Positions 25,333 to 33,500 of a stretch of DNA of 64,000 nucleotides are shown piece after piece. Both the position numbers and the translations under genes were made by a program. The DNA is taken from NCBI GenBank assembly GCA_038530555.1, contig JBCBCN010000006.1:124001-188000 (forward strand), in the 5' to 3' direction. Position 1 is the stretch's first letter, and the number at the start of each line of letters is the position of its first letter. Origin of the DNA: HKCCE3408 sp038530555 (GTDB taxonomy: Bacteria > Pseudomonadota > Alphaproteobacteria > Rhodobacterales > Rhodobacteraceae). The notes beneath the pieces were generated by a model. The model was not told the DNA's origin. It did not search any database and saw only the letters and a list, made by a program, of their open reading frames with translations.

Positions 25333-26379
25333 ATGCAGCGTATCCCGCTCGGTCGCACTGGCCTCACAATCCCTGATTTTTGCCTGGGCACGATGACCTT
25401 TGGCACTCATACGCCCGACAAAGACGCCTATCGCCAGATGGACATGGCGCTGGAAGCTGGGATCGATTTCCTCGACACGGCCGAGATGTATCCGGTCATG
25501 CCGGTGCTCGCCAAAACGGTCGGCCGCACCGAGGAGGTGATTGGCGATTGGATCGCGCAAGACCCCAGCCGAAATTCCAAGATGATGATCGCCACCAAGA
25601 TATGCGGCCAGAACGACCGCTTCGTGCGCTTCGGCATGCCCATCGATGGCGAAACCTTCCGCGCGGCCTTCGAAGGCTCGCTCAGGCGCCTGCGCGTCGA
25701 TCACATCCACCTCTATCAACTCCACTGGCCAAATCGCGGCTCGTATCACTTTCGCCAGAACTGGCGCTACGATCCTTCGCAGCAGCCGCGCGATGAGATG
25801 GCCCGCCATGTCGACGAAGTGCTCGAGGTCGCGCAGGAATTTATCGATGCCGGTCAACTTGGCGCCTTCGGTCTGTCCAACGAAAGCGCCTGGGGCACGA
25901 TGCAATGGCTTGCGGGCGCGGAGCGCACGGGCGGGCCCCGCGTCGCCTCGATCCAGAACGAATACTCGCTTCTCTGCCGACTCTATGACACCGATCTGGG
26001 CGAAACCGCGGTGCATGAGGACATCGTGCTACTGGCCTTCTCACCGCTCGCCACCGGGCTTTTGACTGGCAAATACCAAGGCGGCAAGATCCCGGCCAAT
26101 AGCCGGATGGACAATGATGGCGCGCTTTCGGGGCGCCATACCGAGCGGGCGATATCCGCCGTCGACGGCTATATAGAGGTGGCGCGGCGCCACGGGCTCG
26201 ATCCGGTCCACATGGCGCTGGCCTTTACGGTGCAGCGCCCTTTCCTGGTGTCGACGATCTTCGGCGCCACGACGTCCGAGCAGCTCCGGCATGTCATCGA
26301 AGGTCTGGATGCAAAGCTCAGCGACGAGGTTCTGGGTGAGCTCGATGAGCTCAACCGTGCCCACCCGATGCCCTACTGA
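25333..26379 (+). CDS. Aldo/keto reductase (Tas-like)
   Basis: NADPH-dependent oxidoreductase of the AKR superfamily, 348 aa, (beta/alpha)8 barrel. The catalytic set is visible: D and Y in DFLDTAEMYP, the lysine in MMIATKICG, and the histidine in LYQLHWPN. The Tas-type N-terminus MQRIPLGRTGLTIPDFCLG is preceded by GGAGA. The substrate is unknown. The next gene begins one base after its stop, so they are likely cotranscribed. Confidence 0.92.
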   Translation: MQRIPLGRTGLTIPDFCLGTMTFGTHTPDKDAYRQMDMALEAGIDFLDTAEMYPVMPVLAKTVGRTEEVIGDWIAQDPSRNSKMMIATKICGQNDRFVRFGMPIDGETFRAAFEGSLRRLRVDHIHLYQLHWPNRGSYHFRQNWRYDPSQQPRDEMARHVDEVLEVAQEFIDAGQLGAFGLSNESAWGTMQWLAGAERTGGPRVASIQNEYSLLCRLYDTDLGETAVHEDIVLLAFSPLATGLLTGKYQGGKIPANSRMDNDGALSGRHTERAISAVDGYIEVARRHGLDPVHMALAFTVQRPFLVSTIFGATTSEQLRHVIEGLDAKLSDEVLGELDELNRAHPMPY

Positions 26380-26380
26380 C

Positions 26381-27505
26381 ATGCGCGTCGCGGTCCTGGG
26401 CCTGGGGGAGCGGGGGCTGGACTTAGCTGCGCGCGCCGTGGCGTTCGGACATGACGTGGCTGCCTTCGATCCCGATCCCGGACGGATCGCGGCCCCAGAC
26501 GCTGTCGTCGCCCAAGCCTTGGCGGGCCTGGGCGGGCTTTATGATATTGCCCTGCCGGAGCCGGGGTCGTTCGAGTTAGCGCCCGGCATCGCCGATGCCG
26601 TGGCGCGCGCCGATCTAATCCTCAACGCCGCCCCCGATCGGCCGGCGTTTCAGCAAAAGCTGATCCAGGCTGCCTTTGGAGCCGCGCGCCCTGATGTGCC
26701 GCTTGTCTGCCTCGCCCGCGATCTCACATTGAGCGATCTTCGGAGCTGCGCCTCCCGTCCCGCCGACATTGCCCATTTGCAGATGGCCGCGCCCGGCTGG
26801 CTGATGCCTGCGGCACGGATCACCGGCGCCCCCGCGGCCTCCACTGCCTGCGCAGCCCTTGGCCTTGTGGCACAGGAGCCCGACGCCCTGACCCAGGCCC
26901 GCGGCCTCATGCAGGCGACCGGCGGAGAGACCATTGCCATCATCGCCGCCCTGCGCGCGCTGAAACGCGGCCGACACGGGCATTTGGGAGCGGCCCTTGC
27001 GAGCCATGAAGTAGCGCTGGCGCCGGGGCCGCCTGAGATGAGCGCCCAATTGCGCACGCTCGACCGCCGCGTGCCGCCCGATTGGGCCGACTACAATGCT
27101 CATATGAATGAGCAGTTCTATCTCACCTGTTTTTCCGACGCGACCGACCGTTTGCTCCTTTGGGCCGGGATGGATGCCGCTTGCGTGGCGCAGGGCTTTT
27201 CCGTTTTCACCGTCGAGACGCATATCCGCCATCTGGGCGAGGTGGCGCTGGGCGCGCGGATCACCATGGACACCCGCGTGATCGAGGGCGGCGGCAAGCG
27301 GCTGCATCTCTGGCACGAGCTGCGCCAAGCGGGCGGGCTCTGTGCGACCGGTGAGCAATTGCTGCTGCACATGGATCTAAACGAGCGCCGTGTCGCGCCC
27401 CCACCGCCCCAGATCGCGGAATTCATGGCCTTCGCGATGCAGACCCAGACTGATCTCCCCCTGCCGGAGGGCTTCGGCCGCCACGTGAATGCGCCGCGCA
27501 GTTAG
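26381..27505 (+). CDS. Shortened 3-hydroxyacyl-CoA-dehydrogenase-like/thioesterase fusion
   Basis: A 374-aa two-domain protein. Residues 1-180 form a Rossmann domain (VAVLGLGERGLDLA; ADLILNAAPDRPAFQQK) like the NAD part of 3-hydroxyacyl-CoA or L-carnitine dehydrogenases, but the His-Pro-x-Asn-Pro catalytic region reads MAAPGWLMP and most of the C-terminal dehydrogenase domain is missing. Residues 225-374 are a hot-dog thioesterase (DYNAHMNEQFYLTCFSDATD) that looks complete. Similar full-length fusions in Rhizobiales and relatives act on carnitine/betainyl-CoA. I infer thioesterase activity and a non-catalytic or altered front domain. Confidence 0.7.
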   Translation: MRVAVLGLGERGLDLAARAVAFGHDVAAFDPDPGRIAAPDAVVAQALAGLGGLYDIALPEPGSFELAPGIADAVARADLILNAAPDRPAFQQKLIQAAFGAARPDVPLVCLARDLTLSDLRSCASRPADIAHLQMAAPGWLMPAARITGAPAASTACAALGLVAQEPDALTQARGLMQATGGETIAIIAALRALKRGRHGHLGAALASHEVALAPGPPEMSAQLRTLDRRVPPDWADYNAHMNEQFYLTCFSDATDRLLLWAGMDAACVAQGFSVFTVETHIRHLGEVALGARITMDTRVIEGGGKRLHLWHELRQAGGLCATGEQLLLHMDLNERRVAPPPPQIAEFMAFAMQTQTDLPLPEGFGRHVNAPRS

Positions 27506-27514
27506 ATTCGGAGA

Positions 27515-27548
27515 CAAAAATGGCCCGGGCTGACCACTAGCCCGAGCC
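27515..27548 (-). terminator. Intrinsic terminator of the minus-strand RNA
   Basis: On the minus strand GGCTCGGGCT pairs with AGCCCGGGCC (10 bp, one G-U) around a 7-nt loop and is followed by ATTTTTG. No protein gene on this strand ends here, so it marks the end of a noncoding transcript. Read on the plus strand the A-run precedes the hairpin, so it cannot serve the thioesterase gene as a classical terminator. Confidence 0.75.
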
Positions 27549-27583
27549 ACGCGCTCCGCATCCGCGCTATGCCAGCGGACACG

Positions 27584-27747
27584 GTTAGGGCTGCTCTGGC
27601 GAGATAGGGGACGCGAAGAGCGAAGCCGAAGCGCAACAGGGAGAGAGCTTACTGGTTACTCAGAGACGTGTTACCGTTCCCCAGTGGCCCCGAAGGACCA
27701 TGCACTTAAGGTCCGCGGCAACCGGGGCGATTTTGCGTCGCCCTAAC
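27584..27747 (-). ncRNA. Putative structured noncoding RNA (6S-like?)
   Basis: GTTAGGGC at the 5' end (27747-27740) is the perfect complement of GCCCTAAC at the 3' end (27591-27584), closing a 164-nt unit. Inside are nested complementary pairs such as CGCCCCG-type and GGACC/GGTCC arms (27710-27714 with 27695-27699). A strong intrinsic terminator follows 36 nt downstream. Length and end-to-end closing stem resemble 6S RNA (RNA polymerase regulator), but I cannot confirm the central bubble. It does not carry a tmRNA tag frame or RNase P motifs. Confidence 0.5.
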
Positions 27748-27779
27748 GAATGAAATTGGGTCATTCCGTGCCGAATGTC

Positions 27780-27795
27780 TTAAGGAAATGTTAAC
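27780..27795. promoter_or_regulatory. CtrA-type box upstream of the minus-strand RNA
   Basis: TTAA-GGAAATG-TTAAC is an exact match to the TTAA-N7-TTAAC CtrA consensus. It lies 33-48 nt before the inferred 5' end of the noncoding RNA, the usual position for CtrA-activated promoters, and is far (254 nt) from the EamA gene start. Function is inferred from the motif only. Confidence 0.5.
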
Positions 27796-28048
27796 CACGA
27801 CGATCGGCGATTAAGTCGTTTTGGCGCGCGATGCGCCGGTCTGTTTGCAAAAACGCGCGCGATCTGTGGCGGCCTTCGGTAGGGGTGCATTCAAAATGTC
27901 TCCCAACGGCGCAGGCGGCTTTGCCAGGGCTTCGCCACAATACAATCCGGGCTGAAGGATGCGGGATCTGGATGCGGGATCGGGACGCGAGATCTTGGCG
28001 CGGAGATGGGGACTTGCGCGCCACCCGGACCAGGCGCTTGATGGCGCC

Positions 28049-28960
28049 ATGCCCGCCTGGATCCCCATCACCATCTTTGCAGCCTTCATGCAGAACCTGC
28101 GCTTTGTGCTGCAGCGCCACCTGAAAGTGACAGAGCTGTCGACAGGCGGCGCAACATGGGTGCGCTTTGCCTATTCCGCGCCCTTGGTGGCGGTGTTGGC
28201 CTGGGGCTACCTCACGCTCTCGGGTCAGGCGCTTCCCGGGGCGTGCGCGCGCTTTTGGGTCTTTGTGGTTGCGGGCGGTCTCGCCCAGATCGGCGGCACC
28301 ATGTGCGTCGTTGCCCTGTTTGCCCGGCGCAATTTCGCCGTGGGTATCACGCTGAAAAAGACCGAGGTGATGCTGACCGCGCTGGCGGGCTTTGTAATCC
28401 TGGGCGAGACTGTCAGCGCTTATGTCCTCCTGGCGATAGCGGTGGGTTTTGTTGGCGTTGTGATCTTGTCTGACCCGCCCGAACAAGCGGCGGCCCTGCC
28501 GCTCCAGGCGCGGCTTTTCAATGCGGCCTCGGGTTATGGTCTGGCCTCGGGCGTGCTCTTTGGCTGCTCGGCGGTGGGCTATCGCGGCGCGTCGCTGGCG
28601 CTAGAGGGCGGCGATGTCTTTCTGCGCGCGACCATGACACTTGCCGCCGCCACGGTGGTGCAGACCCTGGCCCTCGGGCTGTGGCTTGCTTGGCGTGAGA
28701 GGGGCGAGATCGGGCGCGCCCTGGCAAGCTGGCGGGTGGCCAGCCTGGTCGGGCTCACCTCGATGCTGGGCTCGCTGGGCTGGTTCACCGCCTTCACGCT
28801 CCAATCGGCGGCCTATGTGAAGGCGCTGGGCCAAATCGAGCTGTTGTTCACCTTCCTCGTCTCGGCCTTTTGGCTCAAGGAACGCTCCAGCCCTCGAGAG
28901 ATCGCCGGGATCGGTTTGATCGTGGGCTCCCTGCTCCTCATTGTCGTGGGCAGTCTTTAG
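28049..28960 (+). CDS. EamA/DMT family transporter
   Basis: A 303-aa drug/metabolite transporter with about ten transmembrane helices arranged as two EamA repeats. The second repeat includes the GLTSMLGSLGWFTAFTLQSAAYVKALGQIELLFTF region typical of the family, and the protein ends with an EamA-like GLIVGSLLLIVVGS helix. The ATG at 28049 was chosen because it starts directly at the first helix (PAWIPITIFAAF). Substrate unknown. The AEC transporter gene follows after 2 nt. Confidence 0.85.
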   Translation: MPAWIPITIFAAFMQNLRFVLQRHLKVTELSTGGATWVRFAYSAPLVAVLAWGYLTLSGQALPGACARFWVFVVAGGLAQIGGTMCVVALFARRNFAVGITLKKTEVMLTALAGFVILGETVSAYVLLAIAVGFVGVVILSDPPEQAAALPLQARLFNAASGYGLASGVLFGCSAVGYRGASLALEGGDVFLRATMTLAAATVVQTLALGLWLAWRERGEIGRALASWRVASLVGLTSMLGSLGWFTAFTLQSAAYVKALGQIELLFTFLVSAFWLKERSSPREIAGIGLIVGSLLLIVVGSL

Positions 28961-28962
28961 CC

Positions 28963-29898
28963 GTGCCGATCACCGCCGCCATTGCCCCAATCTTCGTGCT
29001 GATCATTCTAGGCTATGCGCTCAGGCGTGGCGGCATCCCAAGCCAGGATTTTTGGAACCTGAACGACCGCCTGGTCTACTTTTTGCTCATGCCCGCCGTG
29101 TTTTTCGAGCAAATCTCAACCGCTGATCTCAGCGGCGCGGCGCTCGGCGGTTATTCCGCCATGCTCTATGGCGGCTTCGCGGTGGCGATGTTCGCGGGTC
29201 TGTTGGCGGCGCGCGGATTGTCCTGCGATCCGGCGAGTGCGACTTCCGTCGTTCAGGGGGCGGCGCGGTTCAACACCTTCATCGCCCTCGCCGTGGCAGA
29301 GGCGCTTTTCGGCGCGCCGGGTCTGCAAATGGCCGTCCTCGGTGCCGCGATCCTGGTGCCCGGCGTGAATGTCGCGGTTGTCGCCATGTTCGCCCTGATG
29401 CTGCCCAGCGGGACGGGTCGGATCGATCTGGGCGGCCTGGCGCGTACGCTGCTGGGCAATCCTTTGATCCTGGCGATCTTAGCCGGGCTTGGCTGGAATG
29501 CTGCGGGTCTCGGCGCTTGGCCGGTCTTTCATCCGACGCTCGCCATTCTCGGCGATGCTGCGTTGCCGATCATGCTGTTATCGGTTGGCGCCAATCTCAA
29601 ATTGCGTGGCTTGCAGGCCGAGCGTGCGCCGCTTGCGGCGGCCATCGCCTGTAAATTGTTGCTTTTTCCTCTAGTGGTCCTCGGCTTGGCGCTGCTCCTG
29701 GGTTTGGACCCGCTGCAAGCACAAGTTGCCGTCATCTTTGCGGCACTCCCCACCGGTGTTGCGGCCTACACCCTGGCGCGGCAATTGGGCGGGGACGCGA
29801 CCCTGCTCGCCTCGGTGATCACGCTCAGCACGCTTTTGTCGTTTGCCACCATGCCCGCAACGCTTTGGCTGACCGGCCTTCTTTTTCCGATCAGCTAG
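28963..29898 (+). CDS. AEC family transporter (auxin-efflux-carrier type)
   Basis: A 311-aa membrane protein with about ten helices in two inverted five-helix halves. It begins at GTG 28963 with PITAAIAPIFVLIILGYALRRG, and the GGDATLLASVITLSTLLSF segment near the end is characteristic of the AEC family, whose bacterial members export or import carboxylates and amino acids. Coupled to the EamA transporter upstream. Its stop codon interlocks with that of the convergent Nudix gene. Confidence 0.85.
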   Translation: MPITAAIAPIFVLIILGYALRRGGIPSQDFWNLNDRLVYFLLMPAVFFEQISTADLSGAALGGYSAMLYGGFAVAMFAGLLAARGLSCDPASATSVVQGAARFNTFIALAVAEALFGAPGLQMAVLGAAILVPGVNVAVVAMFALMLPSGTGRIDLGGLARTLLGNPLILAILAGLGWNAAGLGAWPVFHPTLAILGDAALPIMLLSVGANLKLRGLQAERAPLAAAIACKLLLFPLVVLGLALLLGLDPLQAQVAVIFAALPTGVAAYTLARQLGGDATLLASVITLSTLLSFATMPATLWLTGLLFPIS

Positions 29899-30593
29899 AG
29901 CCGCTCAAACCTGCTCTCCTCGCCGGAATTGTCGAAGAACGGCACGCCGGGGTGATTGCGGCCTTCCAGATGCGCGGCAATCTCGGCGAGGACAACCTCG
30001 GTGATAAACGGCATATCGAAGCTCCGCGCCTCGCTCAGCGGCACCCATTGCAGGTGGCTCAACTCATCCTCGGCGCCTGAGAAATCATCTGGGTCTGAGC
30101 GTAGCGCCTCCGCGTCGACCAGGAAAAACCGCGCATCGAAGCGGCGCGGGCGTCCGGGCGGTGTGATTGCCCGAAAGACAAAGCGCATCGCGGCGCCATC
30201 TGGCCGCATGCCCGTCGCGAGATATCCGCGCCAGCCGGGCGGAGCCGCGAGTGCCTCATCATCGGCTTCAGATGCAGGCCGCCCCAAAAGCAGCCCAGTT
30301 TCTTCCCAAAGCTCTCGCGTGGCCGCCGCGATAAGCGCTTGCGCGGGTAGGTTCGAGAGTGCGGACAAAGCCTCTGCACAGCCCCCCAGAGGTTGGCGCG
30401 CTAGGGGGATGGTCGCATCCACCTCATCCACCGCGCCGCCGGGAAAGACAAATTTCGAAGGCATGAAGGCCGCTGTCTTGCCGCGCTGACCCATCAGGAT
30501 CGCGGGGCCCTCGGCCATCTTGCGCACTAGGATGACGCTCGCCGCATCGCGGATCTGGCTTTTGTCTAGAACCCGTGCATCCGCTTGGCCCAT
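29895..30593 (-). CDS. Nudix hydrolase
   Basis: A 232-aa protein with a Nudix box around AAATRELWEETGLLLG, with the catalytic R-E-x-x-E-E core intact. The flanking sequence FVFPGGAVDEVDA and the long insertion before the box are like the alphaproteobacterial NUDT19/CoA-type Nudix group; the substrate is not certain. The ATG at 30593 overlaps the end of the DUF983 gene by 28 nt and has GGGGA upstream, suggesting coupled translation. Confidence 0.87.
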   Translation of the reverse strand: MGQADARVLDKSQIRDAASVILVRKMAEGPAILMGQRGKTAAFMPSKFVFPGGAVDEVDATIPLARQPLGGCAEALSALSNLPAQALIAAATRELWEETGLLLGRPASEADDEALAAPPGWRGYLATGMRPDGAAMRFVFRAITPPGRPRRFDARFFLVDAEALRSDPDDFSGAEDELSHLQWVPLSEARSFDMPFITEVVLAEIAAHLEGRNHPGVPFFDNSGEESRFERL

Positions 30594-30970
30594 TGTATCC
30601 CCACGATCACGCCCTTCAGCCTGGGCAGAAGGTAGAGAGCCATCGCCGTCGCGGCCACGCAAAAAATCACAGCGAGCAAAAGTGGATCCATCGGCCAGGC
30701 CGTGTAGACGGCAAGCATAGCGGTACCCACGACCTTGGCCGTGATCAGGATTGCCAGATAGGCCGGCCCGTCATCGGCACGCGCATGGCTGAAATCCTCA
30801 CCACACAAGGCGCATGACGGACGCAATTTAAGATATCCGCGGAACAGCCGCCCGCGTCCGCAAGCTGGACAGCGCTGACGCCAGCCGCGCTGTATCGCGG
30901 GCCAAAGCGGCCGGTCCGCAGGGGCATCCGACAGGGCAGTGCTGATTTGACTGGTGCTTGGGTCGTGCAT
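30566..30970 (-). CDS. DUF983 family protein
   Basis: A 134-aa protein with two cysteine pairs (CPACGRGRLF and CALCGEDF) followed by two transmembrane helices. This is the DUF983 pattern: a zinc-ribbon-like head on a membrane anchor. In many Rhodobacterales the gene sits in the cytochrome oxidase cluster between coxC and surf1; here it is 15 kb away beside a Nudix gene. Function unknown. Confidence 0.88.
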   Translation of the reverse strand: MHDPSTSQISTALSDAPADRPLWPAIQRGWRQRCPACGRGRLFRGYLKLRPSCALCGEDFSHARADDGPAYLAILITAKVVGTAMLAVYTAWPMDPLLLAVIFCVAATAMALYLLPRLKGVIVGIQWAKRMHGF

Positions 30971-31170
30971 GTGCGCCTCACGCGCTGAGCTTGATCACTT
31001 TGGTATAAGCGCAATCCCGGCTGGCCTATGGGGCGTCCTGACGCGCGGCAAAAGTGGCGCGCAGGGTGCGTGGCGAGCAAATCGGCATAAAAGTGGTGAA
31101 AAAAATTCGACGGAAGCGGCGGCGGGCTGCGTGCAACTCCACGTAACAGCAAGAACGAAAGGTTTGCGAT

Positions 31171-31686
31171 ATGAGCATGATCAAAGCCCTTACCCTGGCC
31201 ACATTGATCCCCCTGGGCGTGGTCGCCGCCGCCGGTGTCAGCCAGGCCCAAGGTTTCGGCCCGGGCCTTGGCCAAGGATCCGGCGCCCCGATCTTCGAAA
31301 ACCTCGACGCAGATGGCAGTGGCGGTCTGACCCTTCAGGAGCTGACCTCCGCCCGCAGCGGCATGGTGATGCGCGCCGATAGCGACGGTGACGGACTTGT
31401 CACCGAAGCCGAGTTGGAGGCGATGCTAGAGGAGCAAGCCGCTGCGCGTGTGGCCCGCCTAATCGAGCGTCTGGACGGCAATGAGGACGGCGCGATCAGT
31501 GCCGAGGAAATCGCCGCAGCTCGCGAAGCTGCCGCCGATGAACGGCGTGAGGCCAGGGCGCAGCGCTTGTTCGACCGCGTCGATGCCGATGGTGACGGCG
31601 AGATCTCCGCCGCCGAGTTCGATGCTGCGCGGGAGCGCTTCCAAGACCGCCGGGGCGGCCGTGGCAATTTCGGCGACCGCGGATAA
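31171..31686 (+). CDS. Exported EF-hand calcium-binding protein
   Basis: A 171-aa protein with a signal peptide (cleavage near SQAQ, residue 27) and four EF-hand loops: DADGSGGLTLQE, DSDGDGLVTEAE, DGNEDGAISAEE and DADGDGEISAAE, all keeping the key D/N/S, Gly-6 and Glu-12 positions. A Gly/Arg-rich tail follows. GAAAGG precedes the ATG. It directly precedes the ECF sigma operon in the same direction (148-nt gap), and may be its target or act as a periplasmic calcium sensor or buffer; this link is inferred from position. Confidence 0.88.
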   Translation: MSMIKALTLATLIPLGVVAAAGVSQAQGFGPGLGQGSGAPIFENLDADGSGGLTLQELTSARSGMVMRADSDGDGLVTEAELEAMLEEQAAARVARLIERLDGNEDGAISAEEIAAAREAAADERREARAQRLFDRVDADGDGEISAAEFDAARERFQDRRGGRGNFGDRG

Positions 31687-31834
31687 TCCAGGCCTGTGGC
31701 CGGGTCTCCGGGTGTCGCCGTGCGCGGTGCCCGGACGCCAGAACTGCACGGCAGGTGGGCAGCTCTGGTGGCTTCAAGCGCAGGGGGCCGCGTCCTCGTG
31801 GCGCTTGATCCGCGGGGTTCCCAACGGGCATGAG

Positions 31835-32452
31835 ATGGCGATGGCGACGCAGTCAGAGCATACGACACAGCGTGGCGCCGCGCCCCTTTCGGGCGTGAGC
31901 GATGATCAGTTGATGGTGCTGTTCGCCCGAGGCGACAATGCGGCGGCGCAGCTTTTGACCGAGCGCCTTTTGCCGCGCGTGTTGCGCCATGCGCGCCGCG
32001 TCCTTGGGCGCCAGGAGGATGCCGAGGATGTGGCCCAAGAGGCGATGCTACGGCTCTGGCGTGCCGCCTCTGACTGGCAGAGCGATGGCCCGGCGCGTCC
32101 GGCGACCTGGCTCTACCGGGTGACGGCGAATCTGGCGATTGATCGCTTGCGGCGGACGGGACGCGCAGTCGGGCTTGATGAGGTCGATGAGCCGGAGGAT
32201 CCCGCGCGCTCGGTTGAGAGCGCGATGATCCAGGCTGACCGGCTGAGCGCACTTGACGCTGCGCTCGCGCGTTTGCCCGAACGCCAGCGTCAAGCGGTGG
32301 TGCTGCGCCATATCGAGGGGCTATCAAACCCGGACGTGGCGACAGCCTTGGACATCAGTGTGGAAGCGGTGGAAAGTCTGACCGCGCGCGGCCGACGCAA
32401 GATCGCCGAGCTACTTGCGGGGCAAAAGGAGGCCTTGGGATATGACGACTGA
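31835..32452 (+). CDS. ECF-type RNA polymerase sigma factor
   Basis: A 205-aa group IV sigma factor. Region 2 is visible as LLPRVLRHARRVLGRQEDAEDVAQEAMLRLW and region 4 as LARLPERQRQAVVLRHIEGLSNPDVATALDISVEAVESL. ATG 31835 or 31841 are both possible; neither has a strong ribosome-binding site. It is followed, with overlaps, by two membrane-anchored proteins, the normal layout for a sigma factor held by an anti-sigma complex. Confidence 0.9.
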   Translation: MAMATQSEHTTQRGAAPLSGVSDDQLMVLFARGDNAAAQLLTERLLPRVLRHARRVLGRQEDAEDVAQEAMLRLWRAASDWQSDGPARPATWLYRVTANLAIDRLRRTGRAVGLDEVDEPEDPARSVESAMIQADRLSALDAALARLPERQRQAVVLRHIEGLSNPDVATALDISVEAVESLTARGRRKIAELLAGQKEALGYDD

Positions 32453-32888
32453 ACCAAAAGATCCCGGCGGTGCGGTGCCCGACCCCTCCGGCCAGGCGCA
32501 GATAAGCGCCGAGCAGACGGATCTCGACGCGATCTTCGCTGCGGCGCGAGACTTGCCTGAGCCAAGCGCCGACTTGATGGCGCGTGTTCTGGCCGATGCG
32601 GCCGCTGTACAGGCGGAGCGCGCTGAGCCCCAAATCTTACCGTATGCCAGCACCGGCTCAGCTGCGCCCGGTTTCTGGGCCGAGATACGCACTGGTTTGG
32701 GCGGCTGGCTCGGGCTTGGAGGTTTGGCGGCGGCTGGGTTAGCGGGGCTCGCGCTGGGGGTCACATTGCCCGCCGAACTGGACGTCCTGGCCGGAGGGCA
32801 GATCAGCGCCGCATTGGGCGCCTCGGATTTGTCGGCCGCGATCGGCCTGGAGGCGGTTGGGTTTGCCATCGAAGTGAATGAACCATGA
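32442..32888 (+). CDS. Probable membrane anti-sigma-type protein
   Basis: A 148-aa protein starting inside the sigma factor gene (overlap 11 nt) with a strong AAGGAGG site. Residues 1-80 are soluble and acidic, including LDAIFAAARDLPEPSADLMARVLADA, a helical stretch like the N-terminal sigma-binding arm of membrane anti-sigma factors. One Gly/Ala/Leu-rich transmembrane segment lies at about 82-105. No zinc-binding anti-sigma motif (H-x3-C-x2-C) is present. Assignment rests mainly on position and layout. Confidence 0.65.
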   Translation: MTTEPKDPGGAVPDPSGQAQISAEQTDLDAIFAAARDLPEPSADLMARVLADAAAVQAERAEPQILPYASTGSAAPGFWAEIRTGLGGWLGLGGLAAAGLAGLALGVTLPAELDVLAGGQISAALGASDLSAAIGLEAVGFAIEVNEP

Positions 32889-33424
32889 CACGAGACCCCA
32901 AAGCACCTCAGCCGAACTCGGCAGACGCGAAACCGCGCCCGAAGCGTCGGTGGATGCGCGTCGTTTTGGGCCTATCGCTGGGTGTGAACGTGCTGGTGAT
33001 TGGCTTGATCTTGGGCGTGGTCTTTTCGTTTCGAGGAGGGCCCGGCGGCGCGGAGGGGCCGGGCCTTCGCGCCTTTGGCCTGGGCCCTATTGCTTTGGCG
33101 ATGGAGCGGGAAGACCGCACCGCGCTGCGCGCCCGGCTGCAAGCGGAGCGCGGCAATTTCCGCACGGGCGGCGAGGGATTTGCCCAAGGATTGCGCGCCC
33201 TCTCCGAGGCCCTTCGCGCCGAGCCTTTCGATCCTGAGGCTGCCGAAGCCGCATTATTGCTGCAACGCGACACGGCGCGAGAGCTGCACGGCGAAGGCCA
33301 TCAGATCTTGTTGGAGTACTTTGGCGATATGTCTCGCCAGGGCCGTCTGGCTATGGCGGACCGGCTCGACCGACGTCTTGAGCGCAATATCGGACGCGGG
33401 GGAGAGCCTCGCGGGGATTACTAG
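32885..33424 (+). CDS. Periplasmic sensor-like protein (CnrX/Spy-type)
   Basis: A 179-aa protein with a basic cytoplasmic lead, one transmembrane helix (about 24-48) and a helical periplasmic domain rich in Arg, Glu and Ala. The layout and the long helices resemble the heavy-metal-sensor family that includes CnrX, which partners CnrY and sigma CnrH. Histidine- and methionine-rich metal sites are not obvious, so metal sensing is not shown. It overlaps the gene before it by 4 nt (ATGA) and completes the sigma operon. Confidence 0.65.
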   Translation: MTRDPKAPQPNSADAKPRPKRRWMRVVLGLSLGVNVLVIGLILGVVFSFRGGPGGAEGPGLRAFGLGPIALAMEREDRTALRARLQAERGNFRTGGEGFAQGLRALSEALRAEPFDPEAAEAALLLQRDTARELHGEGHQILLEYFGDMSRQGRLAMADRLDRRLERNIGRGGEPRGDY

Positions 33425-33500
33425 CTCAGCGCATGTTCCGGCGGCCGCGTATCGCGCACGACGACATAGCCGCCGAGACAAATGGAGCAGTGGCTTTTTG

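Larger units (their letters stand above)
27506..28048. other. 543-bp stretch without protein gene
   Basis: Contains, from left to right, a minus-strand intrinsic terminator (27515-27548), a probable structured RNA on the minus strand (27584-27747), a CtrA-type box (27780-27795) and the upstream region of the EamA transporter, with TACAAT at 27941-27946. No convincing coding frame was found on either strand. Confidence 0.6.

Noticed and set aside
27584..27747. tmRNA or RNase P RNA
   Set aside because: No peptide-tag frame, tRNA-like acceptor or T-arm, and no RNase P core motif; the unit is too short for either.
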